A stretch of DNA of 33,015 bases from Cellulomonas hominis (GTDB taxonomy: Bacteria > Actinomycetota > Actinomycetes > Actinomycetales > Cellulomonadaceae), in assembly GCF_901521055.1 (NCBI RefSeq), contig NZ_CABEGA010000049.1, positions 1-33,015 on the forward strand, read 5' to 3'. The translations under genes and the position numbers were made by a program. Of the stretch, positions 13,573-22,465 are shown piece after piece; the stretch's first letter is position 1; the number at the start of each line of letters is the position of its first letter. Under the pieces are notes generated by a model. The model made no database searches and had not been told where the DNA came from. It saw only the letters and a list, made by a program, of their open reading frames with translations.

Positions 13573-15299
13573 GCACGGTGGCGCGCGCCGTCGTCCTGGT
13601 CGGGGTCGCCCGCACCGGCGGCCGGTTCCCCGAGCTGCCCGCCGTGCCCGAGGCGGTCGCCGCCGTGCGGGACTGGGCCCGCGGGCAGGGCGTCCCGGAC
13701 GACCTCGTGCTGACGTTCGCCGACACCGACGGCGCACCCGTGCGCGGTGGCGACGTGCTCGCCGGCGTCCGCTCGCTCGTCCAGCGCGGGGACGTCGACC
13801 AGCTCGTCGTCTACTTCAGCGGGCACGGCGTCAACAACGGCAACAGCGAGTTCTGGCTGCTGCCCGGCGCCCCCGAGGACGGCAGCCAGGCGGTGAACGT
13901 CTCGCTGACGGCATGGCAGGCCGAGCGGCTGCCGGTACGGCACGTCGTGCTGGTGTCCGACGCGTGCCGCACCGCCGCCAGCACCGTGCAGGAGCTCGGC
14001 ATCCAGGGCGTGTCGGTGGTGCCGAACCTGCCGCCGCACGGGCCCGCCGCCGCGGTGGACGTCTTCTACGCCTGCGCGCTCGGCGACCCCGCGTACGAGG
14101 TGAAGGACGCGGCGGTCGCCGGCGCCGCCTACCGGGCGCTGTTCACCACCGTGCTCGTCCGGGCGCTGCGCGGGGAGCTGCCCGACGTCGTGACGCCCGA
14201 CGACGGCAGGCCGGAGCCCCGACCCGGGCTGGTGCGGCCGTGGCCCCTCAAGCGCGCGCTGCCCGGGCTGGTCGCCGCGCACCTCGCCGCCGTGCAGGCC
14301 CCGCTGGACCTCGTGCAGACACCGGACGCGCGGCTCTCGTCCGACCCCGACGTGGCGTGGCTGTCGCGGCTGGAGCCGTGGCCGCCCGCGGCGGAGGCGG
14401 CGTCCGAGGCGGAGGCGGCGTCCGAGGCGAGAGCGCCCGGCGGGGCGGACGCCGCGCCCACGCCGGCCGGCGGCGCCCCGGCGCCCGTGGGTGCCGCCCC
14501 GACGCCGGCGCCCGCCGCGCCCGCGGGACCCGCCCTGCAGGCTGCTGCGGCCGCGGCCGACCGGCTCGCGGAGAGCCTCGCCGTCGCCGGGAGCGCCACC
14601 CCGTCCGGCCCCGAGCTGGAGCTGGAGCTCGCCGTCGCCCCCGGGCCGCCGGTGACCGTCCGCGGCGCCCGGGCGGTCCGCGTCGAGCGGCTCACCGACA
14701 CCGCCGCGCTGGTCGTGCTCGACTCGGGCTGCTGCGCCGTCCTGCCGGTACTGCCGGGGCGGGTGACGGTCGCGCTGGTGGAGGACGGCGCCCTCGTCGA
14801 CTGCGCGATGCCCCGGGACCCCGCCGGGTCGGCCGGCGGCCGCGCGGCCGTGGGGCTCGCCCGCCGGGCGCGCTCCGCCGCCTGGTCGCGGTTCGGGCTC
14901 AGCCTGGACGACGACGACGACGACGATGACGACGCGCCCGACGACGACCCCCTCGCTGTCGTGTACCGCGCGTGGTCGCTGCACGACCGGGGCCGGCGCG
15001 ACGCCGCCGCGGCCCTCGCCGAGCCGGGCACCGACGGCGCCCGGCTGTTCGACGTCGCCCTGCTCGCCCAGCCCGGGGGCGTGGCCGACCCCGACGACCC
15101 CCGCTGGGCGTCGCTGCTCACGCCCGTCCCGCTCCTGGCCCGCGGCTGGTCCCTGCTGCTCGCCGCCCCGGAACCCGTGCAGGAGCGGGCGCGGGCGTTC
15201 CCGCCGCGGCTGCCCTCGCACTGGACCCTGTTCGCCGCCGCCGACGCCGGGCGGGTCGCCGCCGCGGTGCTCGGCACCCCGCCCGAGGAGTCGCCATGA
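13569..15299 (+). CDS. Caspase-like (peptidase C14) protease with C-terminal extension
   Basis: The protein has 576 residues. The caspase-like domain spans about 5-200, with catalytic His86 in VVYFSGHGVNN and Cys133 in VLVSDACRTAAS, plus the large- and small-subunit-like strands around them. A linker rich in Ala/Glu/Pro (270-345) contains a duplicated AEAASE unit. Residues about 350-415 look like a beta-rich domain, then an Asp run (about 447-454) and a helical domain (460-575), both unassigned. No membrane segment. Such proteases cleave and activate partner proteins in bacterial abortive-infection systems; the target here could be one of the neighbouring proteins, which is inference. Start GTG 13569 (next GTG 13578). 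It overlaps the hydrolase gene by ATGA. Confidence 0.9.
   Translation: MSTVARAVVLVGVARTGGRFPELPAVPEAVAAVRDWARGQGVPDDLVLTFADTDGAPVRGGDVLAGVRSLVQRGDVDQLVVYFSGHGVNNGNSEFWLLPGAPEDGSQAVNVSLTAWQAERLPVRHVVLVSDACRTAASTVQELGIQGVSVVPNLPPHGPAAAVDVFYACALGDPAYEVKDAAVAGAAYRALFTTVLVRALRGELPDVVTPDDGRPEPRPGLVRPWPLKRALPGLVAAHLAAVQAPLDLVQTPDARLSSDPDVAWLSRLEPWPPAAEAASEAEAASEARAPGGADAAPTPAGGAPAPVGAAPTPAPAAPAGPALQAAAAAADRLAESLAVAGSATPSGPELELELAVAPGPPVTVRGARAVRVERLTDTAALVVLDSGCCAVLPVLPGRVTVALVEDGALVDCAMPRDPAGSAGGRAAVGLARRARSAAWSRFGLSLDDDDDDDDDAPDDDPLAVVYRAWSLHDRGRRDAAAALAEPGTDGARLFDVALLAQPGGVADPDDPRWASLLTPVPLLARGWSLLLAAPEPVQERARAFPPRLPSHWTLFAAADAGRVAAAVLGTPPEESP
14391..14426 (+). repeat. 18-bp perfect tandem duplication in the caspase linker
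   Basis: GCGGAGGCGGCGTCCGAG occurs twice in direct succession (14391-14408 and 14409-14426), coding for AEAASE twice. It keeps the frame. Confidence 0.85.
14907..14930 (+). repeat. GAC trinucleotide run (poly-Asp)
   Basis: Eight consecutive Asp codons, seven GAC and one GAT, within the caspase-like gene between its beta-rich and helical C-terminal parts. Confidence 0.85.
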
Positions 15300-16177
15300 G
15301 AACGCTCGTCCTGGTCCACGGCCGTGCGCAGGAGCACAAGGACCCCGCCGCCGTGAAGAAGGAGTGGCTGGACGCCCTGGACGTGGGCGCCCACCAGGCG
15401 GGCCGGCGCGCCGACCTGCCCGACGACCGGGTGCGGCTCCCGTACTACGGGCAGACGCTGTTCGACCTGGTCAGCGGCGACGACCCGCGGCACGCGGCGG
15501 AGGTCATCGTGCGGGGCTCGCAGGACGGGCCGGACGCGGAGGACCTCTTCGTCCGCGAGGCGCTGCTGGAGATCGCCGCGCACGCGGGCGTCACGGACGC
15601 GCAGGTGCTCGCGGAGGCGGGCGACGACGCCGTCGAGCGCGGCCCGCTGAACTGGAAGTGGGTGCGGGCCACCCTCACCGCCCTGGACAGGCTGCCGAAC
15701 GTCAGCGCGTGGTCGCTGGCCCTCGCGACCCGGGACGTCTACCAGTACCTGAACAACGTGCGGGTCCGGGACACCATCGAGAACGGGGTCCGGCAGGCGC
15801 TCGACGGCGGCGGCGAGTGCGTCGTGGTGTCGCACTCGCTGGGGACGGTCGTGGCGTACAACCTGCTGCGTCGCGAGGCGGAGGCCCGCAGCTGGAAGGT
15901 GCCGCTCCTCGTCACGCTCGGCTCGCCGCTCGCGGTGTCCGCCGTCGCCCGGACCCTGCAGCCGCTGTCCTGGCCGGACCCGGTGCGCGAGTGGTTCAAC
16001 GCGTACGACCCGGAGGACCTCGTCGCCCTGCACCCGCTGACCCCGCCGCACTTCGCCGTCGACCGGATCGAGGACTACGGGAAGGTCGACAACCCCACCA
16101 GCAACCAGCACGGCATCTCGGGGTACCTGTCGGACGCCCGCGTCGCGAAGACGGTCCTCGACGCCCTCGCGGAATGA
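15296..16177 (+). CDS. Alpha/beta hydrolase (lipase-like) of the caspase operon
   Basis: The protein has 293 residues. The fold opens with LVLVHGR (oxyanion region), carries the nucleophile Ser181 in SHSLG at 179-183, a candidate acid Asp238 or Asp241 (AYDPEDLVAL) and His272 (NQHGISGYL). The long helical insert (about 55-155) before the nucleophile elbow is unlike simple esterases. No signal peptide: a cytoplasmic lipase or esterase. Alpha/beta hydrolases of this kind often serve as membrane-lipid-attacking effectors in conflict operons, which is the inference here. ATG 15296 overlaps the caspase stop (ATGA), and GAGGAG lies five bases upstream, so the pair is co-translated. Confidence 0.88.
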   Translation: MRTLVLVHGRAQEHKDPAAVKKEWLDALDVGAHQAGRRADLPDDRVRLPYYGQTLFDLVSGDDPRHAAEVIVRGSQDGPDAEDLFVREALLEIAAHAGVTDAQVLAEAGDDAVERGPLNWKWVRATLTALDRLPNVSAWSLALATRDVYQYLNNVRVRDTIENGVRQALDGGGECVVVSHSLGTVVAYNLLRREAEARSWKVPLLVTLGSPLAVSAVARTLQPLSWPDPVREWFNAYDPEDLVALHPLTPPHFAVDRIEDYGKVDNPTSNQHGISGYLSDARVAKTVLDALAE

Positions 16178-16203
16178 GCTGCCGGGCGCCTGCCGCCGCG
16201 GAC

Positions 16204-16209
16204 TAGGCT
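16204..16209 (+). promoter_or_regulatory. -10 element giving a possible leaderless MFS transcript
   Basis: TAGGCT ends nine bases before the GTG at 16219, and no ribosome binding site is visible in between, so transcription may start at the start codon. -35 weak. Confidence 0.4.
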
Positions 16210-16218
16210 CACGCCCTT

Positions 16219-17484
16219 GTGAGCCGCCTCGCCGAGACCGTGGTGCCGCAGCGCCTGGGGACGCCGTTCCGGTGGCTGCTCGCGTCGTCGTGGGTGAGCA
16301 ACCTCGGCGACGGGCTGGCGCTCGCCGCCGGCCCGCTCCTCGTCGCCTCCCTCACCGACGACGCCCGCCTCGTGGCGCTGGCCGCGACCCTGCAGTGGCT
16401 CCCGCCGCTGCTGTTCGGGCTGCTCGCGGGTGCGCTCGCCGACCGGTGGGACCGCCGCCGCATCGTCCTGGTCGTCGACGTGGTGCGCGCCGTCGTGCTC
16501 GCCGCCCTCGCCACGACGATCGCGACCGGTCAGGAGTCGATCGCCGTCGTGCTCGCCGCACTGTTCGCGCTCGGCACCGCGGAGGTGTTCGCGGACAGCT
16601 CGGCGCAGACCTTCCTGCCGATGCTCGTCGCGCGGGACGACCTCGCCGTGGCCAACGCCCGGCTCCAGACCGGGTTCATCACGGTGAACCAGCTGGCCGG
16701 CCCGCCGCTGGGCGCCGCCCTGTTCGCCGTCGGCGCCGTCTGGCCGTTCGCCGCGCAGGCGGTCGTCGTCGGCGGCGCGGCGCTGCTGGTCGCGCGCATC
16801 GTGCTGCCCTCGCACCCGCGCGACCCGGCCGTGCGCAGCCACGTCGGCCGGGACATCGTCGAGGGCTTCCGCTGGGTGCGGCACCACGCGGCCGTCCGCA
16901 CTCTCGTCCTGACGATCTTCACCTTCAACATCACGTTCGGGGCCGCGTGGTCGGTGCTCGTGCTGTACGCGACCGGGCGGCTCGGCATGGGCGAGATCGG
17001 CTACGGCCTGCTCACCACCGTCAGCGCGGTCGGCGGGCTGGCCGGCACGGCGGCGTACGGCTGGATCACCCGGCGGGTGTCGCTCGGCAATCTCATGCGG
17101 ATCGGGCTGGTGGTCGAGACGCTGACCCACCTCGGCCTGGCCCTGACCCGGCAGGCGTGGGTCGCGCTCGCCATCTTCTTCGTGTTCGGGGCGCACGCGT
17201 TCATCTGGGGCACCACGTCGGTGACCGTCCGGCAGCGGGCCGTGCCGGGCGCGCTCCAGGGCCGGGTGGGCAGCGTCAACATGGTGGGCGTGTTCGGCGG
17301 CCTCGTCATCGGCTCGGGCATCGGCGGGCTGCTGGCGGAGCGCTGGGACGTGACCGCCCCGTTCTGGTTCGCGTTCGCCGGGTCCGCGGTGTTCGTCGTG
17401 CTGATCTGGGGGCAGCTGCGGCACGTCGCGCACGCGGACGAGGCGGAGGCCCCGGCGGACGACGCCGCGCCGACGGTCGGCTAG
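16219..17484 (+). CDS. MFS transporter (EntS/MFS_3-like exporter)
   Basis: The protein has 421 residues with about 12 hydrophobic helices. The N-half MFS signature is seen as GALADRWDRRRIVLVVDVVRA between helices 2 and 3, and the companion GWITRRVSLGNLMRIG in the C-half. It resembles enterobactin-exporter-like and macrolide-efflux-like members of the major facilitator superfamily; the substrate is unknown. It follows the hydrolase by 41 bp, so it could be co-transcribed with the caspase operon, but it also has a -10 element of its own. Confidence 0.88.
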   Translation: MSRLAETVVPQRLGTPFRWLLASSWVSNLGDGLALAAGPLLVASLTDDARLVALAATLQWLPPLLFGLLAGALADRWDRRRIVLVVDVVRAVVLAALATTIATGQESIAVVLAALFALGTAEVFADSSAQTFLPMLVARDDLAVANARLQTGFITVNQLAGPPLGAALFAVGAVWPFAAQAVVVGGAALLVARIVLPSHPRDPAVRSHVGRDIVEGFRWVRHHAAVRTLVLTIFTFNITFGAAWSVLVLYATGRLGMGEIGYGLLTTVSAVGGLAGTAAYGWITRRVSLGNLMRIGLVVETLTHLGLALTRQAWVALAIFFVFGAHAFIWGTTSVTVRQRAVPGALQGRVGSVNMVGVFGGLVIGSGIGGLLAERWDVTAPFWFAFAGSAVFVVLIWGQLRHVAHADEAEAPADDAAPTVG

Positions 17485-17512
17485 GCCGGCCAGCGGCTCG
17501 GCCCGCAGCCCG

Positions 17513-18042
17513 TCAGCGGCCGGCGGCCCACCCCGACGCCCCGGCCACGTCCCGCGCGACCTCGGCCACGGTGCGGCCGTCCGTGGGCACCCGCGTCACC
17601 CACGGCCCGGCTGCACGCTCCAGCAGCTCGGCCGCCGCGGCGCTCCGGTCCAGGTGCTCGCGCAGCGCCGAGCCGATCTCCCGGGGTCCGAGCCGGTCCC
17701 GGACGGTGCGGCGGACGCGGTGAGCAGCACCCCCCGCACGTCGGCCCGGCCGCCGAGCGCGCGGGTGACGAGCTCGCGCTCCAGCACGCTGACGGTGTTG
17801 ACGTAGACCAGCCGCCGGTAGCCCGCGGCGGCGTAGGTCGCCCACACGGCGCGCAGGTTCGCCTCGGTGAGCGCGCTGCCGTGCGGGTCGGAGGCCGGCT
17901 TCGGGTACGCCGCGCACAGGTTGTCGCCGTCGACGAGGCAGTGCGCGAGGCCCTCGCGCGCCCACTGCGCGGACACCTCGAACGCGACGGACGACTTGCC
18001 GGCGCCGGAGCGGCCGGCCACGAGCAGCACCTCGGGGATCAC
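17513..18042 (-). pseudogene. P-loop nucleotide kinase-like gene broken by a 1-nt frameshift
   Basis: From GTG 18042 the frame reads VIPEVLLVAGRSGAGKSSVAFE (Walker A GRSGAGKSS), LVDGDNL and further conserved sequence up to LLTAS. Homology then continues in another frame as RRTVRDRLGPREIGSALREHL and ends AGASGWAAGR at 17513. The full span of 530 nt is one short of 177 codons, fitting a single-base loss at about 17711-17720. Together the halves resemble a small P-loop kinase family common in actinobacteria, of unknown substrate. It may be a true pseudogene or a sequencing error in GC-rich sequence. There is no ribosome binding site; CAGACT at 18051-18056 (minus strand) could give a leaderless start. 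Confidence 0.75.
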
Positions 18043-18073
18043 GGGACGTGAGTCTGGCGCACCAGCGCGCGAA

Positions 18074-18124
18074 GTGGAGCGTCCAGCCGGACACGCACCC
18101 GGCGTGTCGGGCGGAACGCTCCAC
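18074..18124 (-). terminator. Terminator hairpin after jetC
   Basis: GTGGAGCGT (18074-18082) pairs with 18116-18124, and an inner GCCGGACACGC pairs with GCGTGTCGGGC with one mismatch. It lies 32 bp past the jetC stop and just before the kinase start, so it separates the two transcripts. Confidence 0.7.
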
Positions 18125-18155
18125 TCGAGCGCATCCGGGCGGGGGCGCGTACGCC

Positions 18156-21100
18156 TCAGTCCTGCGGCGCCGCCTCTGCGACCCCCGCGACGGCCTTGGT
18201 GCGCGACCGGCCCGCCGTGTCCTTCAGCACCACGTACTTGAGGTCGACGTGCGGCTCGAGCGCGCTGAACTTGTCGTTGGGCGCGCCGATGACCAGCTGG
18301 AACCCGAGCCCGCGCCACGCACCGATCGCGCGGCCCGTGAACCGGGCGTCGGCCTTGATCAGCGCCTCGTCCAGGAACACCGGCGCGTACCGCGGGCGCG
18401 CGGCCCCGGCGTCGCCGAGCTGGTACCGCAGGGCCGCGCCGACGATGAACGCCACGAGCTCCTGCGACTCGCCGCCGGACTTCTCCCCGATGTGGTCGTA
18501 CAGCGCGACGTGGTTGCCCTCGAGGTCCACCTTCTCGGCGCTGAGCCGCACGTGCCGCCGCACGTCCACGAGGTCCGCGAACTCCGGCGCCGACCGGCGG
18601 ATCCGGTCGATGACCTTCGCCATCCGGTGGTAGCGCCGCTCGCGCTCCGCGTCCGTCGCCTCGGTCGCGAGCAGCTCCCGGAGGTCCTTCAGCTCGGTGC
18701 GGAACTTCGCGACGACGGTCGACTGGGTGTCGCGGGCCTCGATCCGGAGCCGGTGGTCGTCGTCGGCGAACGGCAGGTCCGCGAGGATGTCGTTGACCGG
18801 GCGGATGCGCTCCTTGATCTCCCGGACCGACCGGCTCAGGCCGTGGTGCAGGTCCGTGAGGTCGTTGCCCGACAGGCGCAGCAGGCTCTTGCGCCACTCC
18901 CCCTCGAGCTCGTGCAGGCCGCTGGTCTCCAGCGCCGTCAGCACCCGCTCGAAGTCCCCGTAGGACGCGTCCGGGTCGGTGCCGAGGTTCGGGTCGGGCC
19001 AGCGCTCGACGAACGTCTCGAACGTCCGCCGCAGCGCCTCGCGCGCCGCGACGACCGTCTGCTGGGCGGCCTGCCGGTCGGTGCGCAGGATCTCGTTCGC
19101 CCGCGCGACCGTCCCGTCGAACGCGGCGAGCGCCGCGACCGGCGACGGCCGCTGACCCGCCGGGGCGGACCCGTCGCCGGTGCCGCCGAGCAGGGCGTCG
19201 AGGTAGGCGCGCTGGTCGTCGCCGACGACGACGCCGGCGTCCTGCGCCGCGTCGAGGGCGAGCTGCGCGACGTCGACCTCGTCCGTGACGCCGGACCACC
19301 GGTCGCCCAGGTCCTCCGCGGAGCCCTTGGTGCGCCCGACCTCCTCGGTGAGAGACCGGATCGACGCCTCCAGCTCGACGACCCGCTGCTGGAGCCGCGT
19401 GACCTCGGGGTTGCCGGACGTGACGTCCTCGATCACCTGCGCCCAGCGGGTGCGCTCGGCCTCGACCGTCGCGACGTCGACCTGGTCCCAGCTCACCGCG
19501 TCCAGCTGCTCGTAGGCGCGCAGCTCGACGTCGTGCCGGTCCAGCCGCTCCTCGGCCGCGCGCACCTGCTGCTCGGCGGCGTCGAGGCGGGCCTGCGCCC
19601 CGGCGATCTGCTCGTCCAGGTGGGCGAGGCGGCGGGTGTTGGTGAAACCGAGGACGTTCGCCCGGCCCTGACCGCCGTGCGCGCCGCGCCGGCCCTCGGA
19701 GACCTGGCCCGACCGGGTGAGCGCCTTCGCGTGCTGCGACAGCTCCCCGGGGGTGTCCACGCACACGAACGCGAACCGGCTCGCGAGCTCGCTGCGCAGC
19801 CAGCCGGTGAACGGGCCGGACCGGAAGTCGAGCCGCCCGGGCAGCGTGCGGGGGTCGAGCGCGACGTCGGACGCCAGGTGCGTCGGCACGCCCTCGAACC
19901 GGATGCGCCGCGCGGTCGGCACCGCGTCGATGGCCTTCCGGAACGCCTGCAGGTGCGCCGCGTCGATCAGCAGCAGCGTCGCGAAGCCGCCCAGCGCGAG
20001 GTTGAACGCCTCCCGCCAGGGCTCGTGCTCGGTGCGGACCTCCACCAGCTCGGCGACGAACGGCAGCTCCTCCGGCGTCAGCCCGGCCGCCGCGGCGAGC
20101 TCGGCGCGCGCCCGGTGCAGGTCGCCCGGGATGTTGTCCTGCCGGCGCGCGACCGCCTCGCGGTCCGAGCGCAGCACCGCGAGGTCGACCCCGGCGGCCT
20201 TCTTCTCGGACATCGCCCCGCCGAACTCCGCGCGGGCGGAGGACTTGGCGTCGCCGTCCGACCGCACCGCCCGTCCGCGGGCCGCCAGCGCGTCGAGGTC
20301 CGCCTCGGTCGTGACGGTCGTACCGAGCGCCGAGCGCAGCACCTCGTCGAGGCGCGCCCGCGCGCGGGTCACGCGCTCGAGCCGGTCCGCGGCGCCGACG
20401 AGCTCGCGCTGCGCCGTCGCCAGCCGGTCGCCGCCCGAGGACCAGAGCGTCTCGCGCACGCCCTCCAGCTCGGACCGGGCCGCCGCGATCCGGCCCGTGG
20501 TCTCCGCGGCGCGACGCTCCGCCTGCTGGTGGTCGCGCCGGAGCTCGTCCTCGACCGCCCGCAGCAGGCCCAGGCGGCGCTCGTGCCGCCAGAGCGCCGC
20601 GGTCGACGCGGTGTCATCGAAGGTGCCGACCCGGTCGATGACGCGCAGCCGCTCGGCGGCCTCCTCCAGGGCGGCGCGGTGCGCGCGGATGGGCTCCAGG
20701 GCCTTGACCTGCTGCCGCGCGGTGATCATCTGCTCGCGGGTGCCGGACAGCTTGTCGAACTGCTCCACCACGGCGTCGGCCGTGGCGAACGTGCTCGGCT
20801 CCTCCAGCACCATCGCCTTGTACAGGGCGTCGACCGTCGTGATCTGCTGGCCCGCCTGGATGCGGCCCAGCAGCGCGACGGCCTTGGTGCCGTCGCCGGT
20901 CGCGCCGATCCCCAGCGTCGAGTGCAGCCGCGCCGTGAACTCCCGGTCGGTGTCGAAGGGCGTCAGCCCCGCCGCGACCACGCTGCCGCGGCCGAACCGG
21001 TCGGCGGTGGCGGACTCCAGCGTGCGCAGGTCGAACGGCCCGTCGACAGTCGCCCGCAGCGCGACGACGTCCTCCAGCGTGCGGGCGGCCGACGGCACGT

Positions 21101-21536
21101 ACCAGGCCCGCACGCCGGTGAGCTCGCGGCCCGCCTGGTCGACCCACGTCATCGCGATCGCGGACCAGGTGTCCCGGCCGTCGCCGCGCAGCACGCGCTG
21201 CCGGGTGCCGTCCTCGGTGCGGGACTCGTCGAGCTTGCCGCGGGCGTAGGACAGGATGTTCCGCTGGTCCTTGCCGCGCGGGCGCCCGACGACCCCGCCG
21301 TTCGACGCGCCGTTGAACGGCGTGGTGTGCGGCATCAGCAGGGCGATGTACGCGTCCATCAGCGTGGACTTGCCCGAGCCGGAGCCGCCGGACAGCAGCG
21401 TCGCCGTCGGGGCCAGCCGCACCCGGTGGTGGCCGTCGTAGCCGCCCCAGTTCACGAGCTGCAGGTCGCGGGCGACCCACTGCTGGCCGGTGGACGCCGC
21501 CGGGATGAGCCCGAACAGGGTGTCGACCATCGTCAT
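18156..21536 (-). CDS. jetC: JetC / MksB-like SMC ATPase
   Basis: The protein has 1126 residues. Walker [10 protein letters not shown] lies at 50-58, after the N-terminal strand [15 protein letters not shown]; two long coiled-coil arms (about 260-480 and 620-900) flank a hinge-like middle, and the C-terminal head carries the ABC signature SGGESQ (about 1020) and Walker B VFLDEA (about 1054-1058). This is the SbcC/MukB-like motor of Wadjet and Mks complexes, which extrudes DNA loops and in Wadjet recognises plasmids by their small circular form. ATG 21536 overlaps the jetB stop (ATGA). It is the last gene of the operon. Confidence 0.9.
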   Translation of the reverse strand: MTMVDTLFGLIPAASTGQQWVARDLQLVNWGGYDGHHRVRLAPTATLLSGGSGSGKSTLMDAYIALLMPHTTPFNGASNGGVVGRPRGKDQRNILSYARGKLDESRTEDGTRQRVLRGDGRDTWSAIAMTWVDQAGRELTGVRAWYVPSAARTLEDVVALRATVDGPFDLRTLESATADRFGRGSVVAAGLTPFDTDREFTARLHSTLGIGATGDGTKAVALLGRIQAGQQITTVDALYKAMVLEEPSTFATADAVVEQFDKLSGTREQMITARQQVKALEPIRAHRAALEEAAERLRVIDRVGTFDDTASTAALWRHERRLGLLRAVEDELRRDHQQAERRAAETTGRIAAARSELEGVRETLWSSGGDRLATAQRELVGAADRLERVTRARARLDEVLRSALGTTVTTEADLDALAARGRAVRSDGDAKSSARAEFGGAMSEKKAAGVDLAVLRSDREAVARRQDNIPGDLHRARAELAAAAGLTPEELPFVAELVEVRTEHEPWREAFNLALGGFATLLLIDAAHLQAFRKAIDAVPTARRIRFEGVPTHLASDVALDPRTLPGRLDFRSGPFTGWLRSELASRFAFVCVDTPGELSQHAKALTRSGQVSEGRRGAHGGQGRANVLGFTNTRRLAHLDEQIAGAQARLDAAEQQVRAAEERLDRHDVELRAYEQLDAVSWDQVDVATVEAERTRWAQVIEDVTSGNPEVTRLQQRVVELEASIRSLTEEVGRTKGSAEDLGDRWSGVTDEVDVAQLALDAAQDAGVVVGDDQRAYLDALLGGTGDGSAPAGQRPSPVAALAAFDGTVARANEILRTDRQAAQQTVVAAREALRRTFETFVERWPDPNLGTDPDASYGDFERVLTALETSGLHELEGEWRKSLLRLSGNDLTDLHHGLSRSVREIKERIRPVNDILADLPFADDDHRLRIEARDTQSTVVAKFRTELKDLRELLATEATDAERERRYHRMAKVIDRIRRSAPEFADLVDVRRHVRLSAEKVDLEGNHVALYDHIGEKSGGESQELVAFIVGAALRYQLGDAGAARPRYAPVFLDEALIKADARFTGRAIGAWRGLGFQLVIGAPNDKFSALEPHVDLKYVVLKDTAGRSRTKAVAGVAEAAPQD

Positions 21537-22465
21537 CGTGCGACCTCCTCGGCCGGGGTGGGCTCGTCGGCGGGGACGGCGTCCGGGGTCTCGTCGACCG
21601 CGAGCGCCGCAGCCTCCTCCAGGGTCGGGCCGGGGTCGTCGGGCCCGTCGTCGGGCTCGGCGTCGGGCGCGTCGTCCGGTACCCCGGCGGGCGCGTCGTC
21701 CGCGGGCTCGGGCTGGGCGTCGGCCTCGGCCTCGGGCTCGGGGTCGGCCTCGGCCTCGGGCTCGGCGAGCACCGGCGACCCGCCCGTGCGCACCTGCTCC
21801 CGCAGCCACTCGCGCAGCTCCCCGAGGCGCTCGTTGCTCAGCACCACCTCGACCAGCGGGGTGATGCGGTAGCGCCCCTCGGACTCCTCCTCGACGATGC
21901 CCTCCTTGGCCAGACGCGTCACGGCGGCGCGGATCTCCCGCTGCCGGGCGGCCACGTTGGTGTCCTCGGGGTCGAAGTACGTGAGCGCGGTCTGCTCGAT
22001 CTCCTCGACGTCGACGCGGGCGGACGTCTCCCCCGCGCCGCGCACGCGCTGGAACACGGTGCGCAGGTGCACCAGCACGAGCGTCTCGGCGCGGGAGTAC
22101 GCCTCGTCGCGCAGCAGCACCGGGACGTCCAGCTCTGCGGACCGGACCTGCCGCTTGTAGGCGACGCCGCGCTCGTGGTCGACCACGAGGTGCACGAACA
22201 GGTCGTGCAGGCGGGACTCGATGACCTGCTGGTTGTCCAGCAGCGTGCGCCACTGGGCCCGGTTCCGGTCGGCCAGCAGGAACCGCCGCTGCAGCAGCCG
22301 GACGAGCACCCGGCGCACGTCGGCGTCGAGCGTGCCGGAGTCCCCCGCGAACAGCTCGGCGGGGTCCTCCTCCATCGACACCGGGTCGATGAAGCCCTCG
22401 AGGTCGGCCGTCGCGGCTCCGGGGTCCGTCGCGGTCCCCAGGTCCGTCGTGGTGGTGTCCGTCAT
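21533..22465 (-). CDS. jetB: JetB / MksE-like kite subunit (DUF4194)
   Basis: The protein has 310 residues. Residues about 45-240 match DUF4194: [44 protein letters not shown], then winged-helix sequence ending [18 protein letters not shown]. The family is the MukE/kite subunit that joins the kleisin-like JetA to the SMC heads. The last 75 residues are an unusually acidic Glu/Asp/Ala/Pro tail containing a duplicated EPEAEADP unit, absent from the core family. ATG 22465 overlaps the jetA stop by ATGA. Confidence 0.88.
   Translation of the reverse strand: MTDTTTTDLGTATDPGAATADLEGFIDPVSMEEDPAELFAGDSGTLDADVRRVLVRLLQRRFLLADRNRAQWRTLLDNQQVIESRLHDLFVHLVVDHERGVAYKRQVRSAELDVPVLLRDEAYSRAETLVLVHLRTVFQRVRGAGETSARVDVEEIEQTALTYFDPEDTNVAARQREIRAAVTRLAKEGIVEEESEGRYRITPLVEVVLSNERLGELREWLREQVRTGGSPVLAEPEAEADPEPEAEADAQPEPADDAPAGVPDDAPDAEPDDGPDDPGPTLEEAAALAVDETPDAVPADEPTPAEEVAR
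21719..21766. repeat. 24-bp tandem duplication in the jetB tail
   Basis: Positions 21719-21742 are repeated at 21743-21766 with one difference at the end. It codes for the EPEAEADP repeats of the acidic tail. Confidence 0.8.

Noticed and set aside
12230..14929. Plus-strand frame of 899 codons across the trypsin-nuclease and caspase genes
   Set aside because: It crosses the divergent intergenic region and overlaps both real genes in other frames; low-complexity Arg/Ala sequence.
17485..17524. GCCGGCC / GGCCGGC inverted repeat as a terminator between the MFS and kinase genes
   Set aside because: Only 7 bp with a 26-base loop, and it overlaps the kinase 3' end; such pairs are frequent at this GC content.
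18048..21872. Plus-strand open frame of 1274 codons opposite jetC
   Set aside because: No recognisable domain and a composition typical of an antisense shadow; the minus strand has Walker A, signature and Walker B motifs.
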